Program-made: the position numbers and the translations under genes
Part shown: in pieces, positions 31,354-35,201 of the stretch
Position numbering within the stretch: the stretch's first letter is position 1
Layout of the letters: every line of letters starts with the position of its first letter
From: Aneurinibacillus danicus
GTDB lineage: Bacteria > Bacillota > Bacilli > Aneurinibacillales > Aneurinibacillaceae
Direction: 5' to 3'
Length of the DNA: 35,201 nt
Assembly: GCF_007991215.1 (NCBI RefSeq)
Contig: NZ_BJXX01000133.1
Location: forward strand, 1-35,201
The notes under the pieces: model-generated
What the model was told of the DNA's origin: nothing
Seen by the model: only the letters and a program-made list of their open reading frames with translations
The model's database searches: none

Positions 31354-32493
31354 TTACCCGTCTTTCCTTGAAAGAATACGGGCGATACGTCCGGCCGCTT
31401 CCCGCACCTGTTCCACAGTATTTCCGTATCCGAAGCTAAAACGAATGGCGGACTCAAGTCTTTCTGGCGGAAGATGCATGGCGCGCAGCACATGTGAAAT
31501 CTCAAGGGAACCCGAGGTGCAGGCCGACCCGCTCGCGGCGGCAATGCCTGCCAAATCGAGGTGCATCAGCATGGCGTCCGTTTTCATACCGGGAAAGCTG
31601 ACATTTAGAATATGCGGCATATAAAGTTCGGGATGACCGTTGACGACATAGTCAATCCCCTGCTCTTTCCACGTATCAAGCATTACAGTGCGCAGCTTCT
31701 CATACTGGGCACGGCGCTCTTCCCGCGTCTCTTCTGCCAGCTCGGCCGCACGGGCGAATCCGGCAATGCCGGGCACATTCTCTGTGCCGGCGCGGCGCTT
31801 CTTCTCTTGATTGCCCCCATACAGATGCGGCTCAATTTTAATGCCGCGCCGAACATATAACGCACCGATGCCTTTCGGTCCGTTGATTTTGTGCGCCGAA
31901 ACTGATAGCAGATCGATGTGCAGTCGTTTTACATCCACATCCTCAATGCCGAATGCCTGCACGGCATCTGTATGAAAATAAATCCCGCGATCCTGCGCTA
32001 TTTTTCCAATCTTGCCGACATGCTGCAGCGTTCCAACCTCGTTGTTGCCAAACATGATGCTGATAAGCACCGTATCGGGGCGGATCGCCTGTTCAACATC
32101 TTCTATAGAGACACGCCCCGTTTCGTCTACAGGCAAATACGTTACCTCGTATCCAATCGCTTCCAAACGTTTGCACGTATGCAGTACTGCATGGTGTTCA
32201 ATCTGGCTGGTAATCAAATGCTTGCCTCTATCACGGTTTGCTTCCATAACCCCAAGCAGCGCCATATTGTCGGCCTCAGTGCCGCCGCTTGTAAAAATAA
32301 CCTCGCCCGGTGCAGCGCCCAGACAGCGGGCGATAACCGACCGCGCTTCATCCACTATATGCCGCGTCCGCTGGCCGAAGCGGTGCATACTCGATGGGTT
32401 GCCGTGCAGTTCCCGGTAGTACGGTAGCATCGCTTCGAGCACTTCCGGATGGACCGGGGTAGTAGCCGCGTGATCCAGGTAAATTTCCTGCAT
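31354..32493 (-). CDS. iscS: Cysteine desulfurase (IscS/YrvO type)
   Basis: 379 residues of a PLP-dependent class V aminotransferase fold. The start M-Q-E-I-Y-L-D-H-A-A-T-T-P, the PLP lysine in S-A-H-K-I-N-G-P-K-G (about 200) and the catalytic cysteine in S-G-S-A-C-T-S-G-S-L (about 325, group I loop) are intact. It takes sulfur from cysteine for tRNA thiolation or Fe-S clusters. It lies 31 bases after cymR, as in Bacillus. In B. subtilis yrvO is followed by mnmA (trmU), which receives its sulfur; mnmA is not here. Confidence 0.95.
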   Translation of the reverse strand: MQEIYLDHAATTPVHPEVLEAMLPYYRELHGNPSSMHRFGQRTRHIVDEARSVIARCLGAAPGEVIFTSGGTEADNMALLGVMEANRDRGKHLITSQIEHHAVLHTCKRLEAIGYEVTYLPVDETGRVSIEDVEQAIRPDTVLISIMFGNNEVGTLQHVGKIGKIAQDRGIYFHTDAVQAFGIEDVDVKRLHIDLLSVSAHKINGPKGIGALYVRRGIKIEPHLYGGNQEKKRRAGTENVPGIAGFARAAELAEETREERRAQYEKLRTVMLDTWKEQGIDYVVNGHPELYMPHILNVSFPGMKTDAMLMHLDLAGIAAASGSACTSGSLEISHVLRAMHLPPERLESAIRFSFGYGNTVEQVREAAGRIARILSRKDG

Positions 32494-32524
32494 GTTCTTC
32501 TGCTCCTTACCGCTGTTGAAATAT

Positions 32525-32944
32525 TTAGATATAAAACATGTACGAGTCTGCTTGTCCTTCGTCTTTATACGTAATCAAGTCCTGTAATGTAGTGGAATCA
32601 AGCACTTCGCTAATGCTGTCACGAATGCGCATCCACAAATCGCGTTTTGCCGGATCTTCCTCTTCCTCGAATTCTACCGGGCTAATCGGCCCTTCCAGCA
32701 CGCGGATCACATCGCCTGCGGTGATTTCTTCGGGTGTGCGGGCCAGGATATACCCGCCGTAGGCACCGCGAATACTCTTAACCAGACCGGCATTGCGCAG
32801 CGGGGCCACCAACTGTTCAAGGTAATGCTCCGACAGGTCATGCTTTTGTGCGATAGCCTTTAGCGACATTTGTCCTTCGCCGTACCGTCTGGCCAGCTCC
32901 ATCATAATCGTCAAGCCGTAACGGCCTTTGGTTGATATCTTCAA
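32525..32944 (-). CDS. cymR: Rrf2-family regulator of cysteine metabolism, CymR
   Basis: 139 residues with the winged-helix Rrf2 start MKISTKGRYGLTIMMELARR and the recognition region Y-L-E-Q-L-V-A-P-L-R-N-A-G-L-V. It contains no cysteine at all, so it cannot bind an Fe-S cluster like IscR; this fits CymR, which represses sulfur-acquisition genes in a complex with CysK. The start is a TTG six bases from GAGGGG. The cymR-iscS order matches Bacillus. Confidence 0.94.
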   Translation of the reverse strand: MKISTKGRYGLTIMMELARRYGEGQMSLKAIAQKHDLSEHYLEQLVAPLRNAGLVKSIRGAYGGYILARTPEEITAGDVIRVLEGPISPVEFEEEEDPAKRDLWMRIRDSISEVLDSTTLQDLITYKDEGQADSYMFYI

Positions 32945-32962
32945 ACAAATCCCCTCATCTTT

Positions 32963-34294
32963 CTATTTGTCTTTTCGTACTGTTCGCAAATAATCTTTTA
33001 TGTGACGTTCATAGCCGATCTCTTTTGGTCGGTAGAACGTCTCGGTGACACCTTCAGGCAAATACTGCTGTTCAACATACGAATGCGGATAATCGTGCGG
33101 GTATAGATACCCTTCTCCGTGTCCAAGTTTCTCGGCGCCTTTGTAATGCATATCCCGCAAATGCAGTGGAACAGCACCGTGTCCATGCTGCCGCACGTAT
33201 TTCAACGCCTGGTTGATGCCCACGTAAGCGGCGTTGCTTTTTGGAGCGGATGCCAGGTACGTGGTGGCATGCGCTAGTGGAATACGGCCTTCGGGCATTC
33301 CCACCAGCTCAAGTGCCTGGAAAGCGGAAACTGCAACCTGCAGCGCGCGCGGATCGCCGTTTCCGATATCTTCTGATGCCGCAATAATAAGACGCCTTGC
33401 GATAAAACGCGGGTCTTCACCAGCGTCAATCATACGTGCCAGCCAGTACAGCGCCGCATCCGGATCTGAACCGCGAATCGACTTAATATAGGCAGAAATT
33501 GTGTCATAATGATTATCCCCGGTTTTGTCATATCGTACTGCACGCCGTTGAATGGAATCAACTGCCACATCCAGCGTAATATGTACTTGTCCGCTCTTAT
33601 CTCGCGGCGTGGTGGCTACAGCCAATTCCAGCGCATTCAACAGACGCCGGCTGTCCCCTTCCGCATAGCGGATCAAATGGCTGCGCGCTTCTTCGTCAAT
33701 AACCACCGGCAGCTCTCCGTAGCCAAGCTCTTTGTCTTCAAGCGCCCTGTCGATGACCCGATTCAACTCTTCATCCGTAAGAGAATGCAGTTGAAACAAT
33801 TGGGAGCGGGACAGCAATGCCGCATTGACCTCAAAGAACGGATTTTCCGTCGTAGCTCCGATTAGCCGAATGGTTCCGTCTTCCACATACGGTAACAGTG
33901 CATCCTGTTGAGATTTGTTGAAGCGGTGAATCTCATCGACAAACAGCGTCGTTCCCTGTTCATACATCTCACGGCGCTGCCTGGCTTCTTCCACAACGCG
34001 GCGGATGTCAGCCACTCCCGCCGTTACCGCATTTATGTCGGTAAAATGCGTTTTGGTTGTACGGGCGATAATACGGGCCAGCGTCGTCTTCCCGGTACCC
34101 GGTGGTCCATGAAAAATAAGAGAAGAAATCCGGTCAGCTTCAATTGCGCGGCGCAGTAGCTTCCCCTGGCCAAGAATGTGCGTCTGGCCGACAAATTCGT
34201 CCAGCGTGCGCGGCCGCATTCGGTCTGCAAGCGGCTGGTGTCTGCTTTGTCCACGCTCCTTCTCTTCCTCATGGGCGTAGGAGAACAAATCCAT
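32963..34294 (-). CDS. rarA: Replication-associated recombination protein RarA (MgsA/YrvN)
   Basis: 443 residues of AAA+ clamp-loader type. Walker A GPPGTGKTT (about 64-72), Walker B F-V-D-E-I-H-R-F (about 117-124), sensor 1 G-A-T-T-E-N-P (about 146-152) and sensor 2 region G-D-S-R-R-L-L-N (about 214-221) are present, with the C-terminal tetramerisation domain. RarA acts at stalled replication forks. The start follows AGGAGGGG by 9 bases. It is separated from cymR by 18 bases. Confidence 0.96.
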   Translation of the reverse strand: MDLFSYAHEEEKERGQSRHQPLADRMRPRTLDEFVGQTHILGQGKLLRRAIEADRISSLIFHGPPGTGKTTLARIIARTTKTHFTDINAVTAGVADIRRVVEEARQRREMYEQGTTLFVDEIHRFNKSQQDALLPYVEDGTIRLIGATTENPFFEVNAALLSRSQLFQLHSLTDEELNRVIDRALEDKELGYGELPVVIDEEARSHLIRYAEGDSRRLLNALELAVATTPRDKSGQVHITLDVAVDSIQRRAVRYDKTGDNHYDTISAYIKSIRGSDPDAALYWLARMIDAGEDPRFIARRLIIAASEDIGNGDPRALQVAVSAFQALELVGMPEGRIPLAHATTYLASAPKSNAAYVGINQALKYVRQHGHGAVPLHLRDMHYKGAEKLGHGEGYLYPHDYPHSYVEQQYLPEGVTETFYRPKEIGYERHIKDYLRTVRKDK

Positions 34295-34368
34295 ATGCCG
34301 TACCCCTCCTCATTCCCGTGTACGTTCCTAAATCCTATTAATTATAGTAAAAAAATAAATATACGTAA

Positions 34369-34395
34369 AGGATGCCACCTGACAAGCGGCATCCT
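34369..34395 (-). terminator. Hairpin after tcdA
   Basis: AGGATGCC and GGCATCCT arms pair perfectly over 8 bases with an 11-base loop. It follows the tcdA stop, but only a short T-rich tail is present, so termination may be weak. Confidence 0.6.
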
Positions 34396-34407
34396 CTCCA
34401 TCTATTT

Positions 34408-35175
34408 CTAATCGTCCCTTAATACTTCGATACCCGCTTTTTCCAGGAGATCGCGCACAATCACGCTTGTCATAATCAAGCCGGCGACCGAAGGAACAAA
34501 CGCCACACTGGCCGGCGGGCGCGTCGCTTTGCGAATCGGAGAATCGGGATTTTGCACAACTTCCTGTAGCACCTCTTCGCGGGCAAGAATCGGTGTCTCT
34601 GTAGAATAGACGACCTTGACTCCCTTCTTGATGCCTTTCTTTCGCAATTCGCGGCGCAGCACCTTGGCAATCGGATCATACGATGTCTCAAACAAATCCG
34701 CTACCTGGAAGCGTGTCGGGTCGAGCTTGTTGGCCGCGCCCATGCTACTGATAAGCGGAATGCCACGTTCGCGGCACTGCAGGATGAGGTGCAGTTTGGC
34801 AGATATCGTATCCATTGCATCCGCTACATAATCAAGTTCGTGTTCGAAGAGCTGCTCATACGTTTCTTCGTTATAAAACATCTTCAACGTTACAACTTCG
34901 CATTCCGGGTTGATCGTCGCAATGCGCTGCTTCATGATTTCAACCTTCTGCTGTCCGACCGTTTCTAGCGTCGCCGGAAGCTGACGGTTACAGTTTGTAA
35001 TATCTACATCGTCTTTGTCGATAAGCACAAGTTTGCCGATGCCGGTCCGGGCAAGCGATTCAACGGTGAACGATCCTACGCCACCGACGCCGAGTACGGC
35101 AACCGTGCTGTTTTTGAACATTTCAATACCCTCGCGGCCGACCGCAAGTTCTGTGCGTGAGAATTGGTGCAGCAT
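34408..35175 (-). CDS. tcdA: tRNA threonylcarbamoyladenosine dehydratase TcdA (YrvM)
   Basis: 255 residues of the E1/ThiF/MoeB fold. The nucleotide-binding glycines are in L-G-V-G-G-V-G-S (about 29-36), the acidic pair in I-D-K-D-D-V-D-I-T-N (about 52-61) with N-R-Q following, and the catalytic-type region A-D-A-M-D-T-I (about 117-123). TcdA dehydrates t6A37 of tRNAs to the cyclic form ct6A. An AAGGAG site lies 6 bases before the ATG near the right edge. It is upstream of rarA on the same strand. Confidence 0.94.
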   Translation of the reverse strand: MLHQFSRTELAVGREGIEMFKNSTVAVLGVGGVGSFTVESLARTGIGKLVLIDKDDVDITNCNRQLPATLETVGQQKVEIMKQRIATINPECEVVTLKMFYNEETYEQLFEHELDYVADAMDTISAKLHLILQCRERGIPLISSMGAANKLDPTRFQVADLFETSYDPIAKVLRRELRKKGIKKGVKVVYSTETPILAREEVLQEVVQNPDSPIRKATRPPASVAFVPSVAGLIMTSVIVRDLLEKAGIEVLRDD

Positions 35176-35201
35176 AACAATCTCCTTTTTCTGTGAAAAT
35201 C

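Overview
This window looks like the chromosome of an endospore-forming member of the Bacillales, probably a Paenibacillaceae-type organism such as the Aneurinibacillus/Brevibacillus group (the genus is an inference). Evidence: gerP spore-coat germination genes, a single-subunit HemQ coproheme decarboxylase, CymR-type Rrf2 regulator, IreB, a T-box leader in front of alaS, AGGAGG-type ribosome binding sites, and gene order matching the B. subtilis yrv/yrr region (cymR-iscS, yrrD-yrzR, yrrI-alaS-yrzL-yrrK-yrzB, yrrL-yrrM-yrrN-yrrO-udk, pbpI).

Layout. 1-4470: minus-strand retropepsin-like protein and partner, a cold-shock gene inside unusually structured intergenic DNA, a TelA-family gene and an S-layer-homology surface protein. 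4739-5923: secreted NamZ-type muramidase. 6160-9619: hemQ, a PAP2 phosphatase and a PbpI-like penicillin-binding protein, all minus strand. 9716-15625: an AT-rich, plastic island lying between pbp and udk. It holds a secreted hypothetical protein beside a metalloprotease remnant, a rearranged and partly duplicated gerP cluster (gerPF-gerPD-gerPE / gerPA-gerPB-gerPC-broken gerPD / gerPF) with three near-identical SigmaK-like promoters, a chimeric polysaccharide deacetylase/HAD gene and an M24 peptidase. 15630-19140: udk, trhP2, trhP1, trmR, the wobble-uridine (mo5U34) tRNA modification operon. 19203-21251: mltG, then the scar of an integrated element (truncated integrase, doubly broken Cro-type repressor, coiled-coil orphan). 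21386-27026: two DUF1292 paralogues, ruvX, ireB, alaS with T-box leader, AI-2E-type permease. 27167-30199: gamma carbonic anhydrase, then a STAS protein paired with a chemotaxis receptor. 30290-35175: small membrane protein, zinc-ribbon protein, PRC-barrel protein, iscS, cymR, rarA, tcdA.

Themes. The backbone serves translation and tRNA modification (alaS, trmR, trhP1/P2, tcdA, iscS), cell-wall metabolism (namZ, pbpI, mltG, PAP2, SLH protein) and genome maintenance (ruvX, rarA). The novelty is concentrated in the gerP island, where the small GerP proteins all show one shared motif of about 25 residues, the copies carry signs of gene conversion, and one gerPD is broken by a single T in a homopolymer. 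Secondary points of interest are the 17-bp palindrome in the csp leader, the deacetylase-HAD chimera and the integrase scar next to mltG. I see no tRNA, rRNA, CRISPR array or intact insertion sequence.
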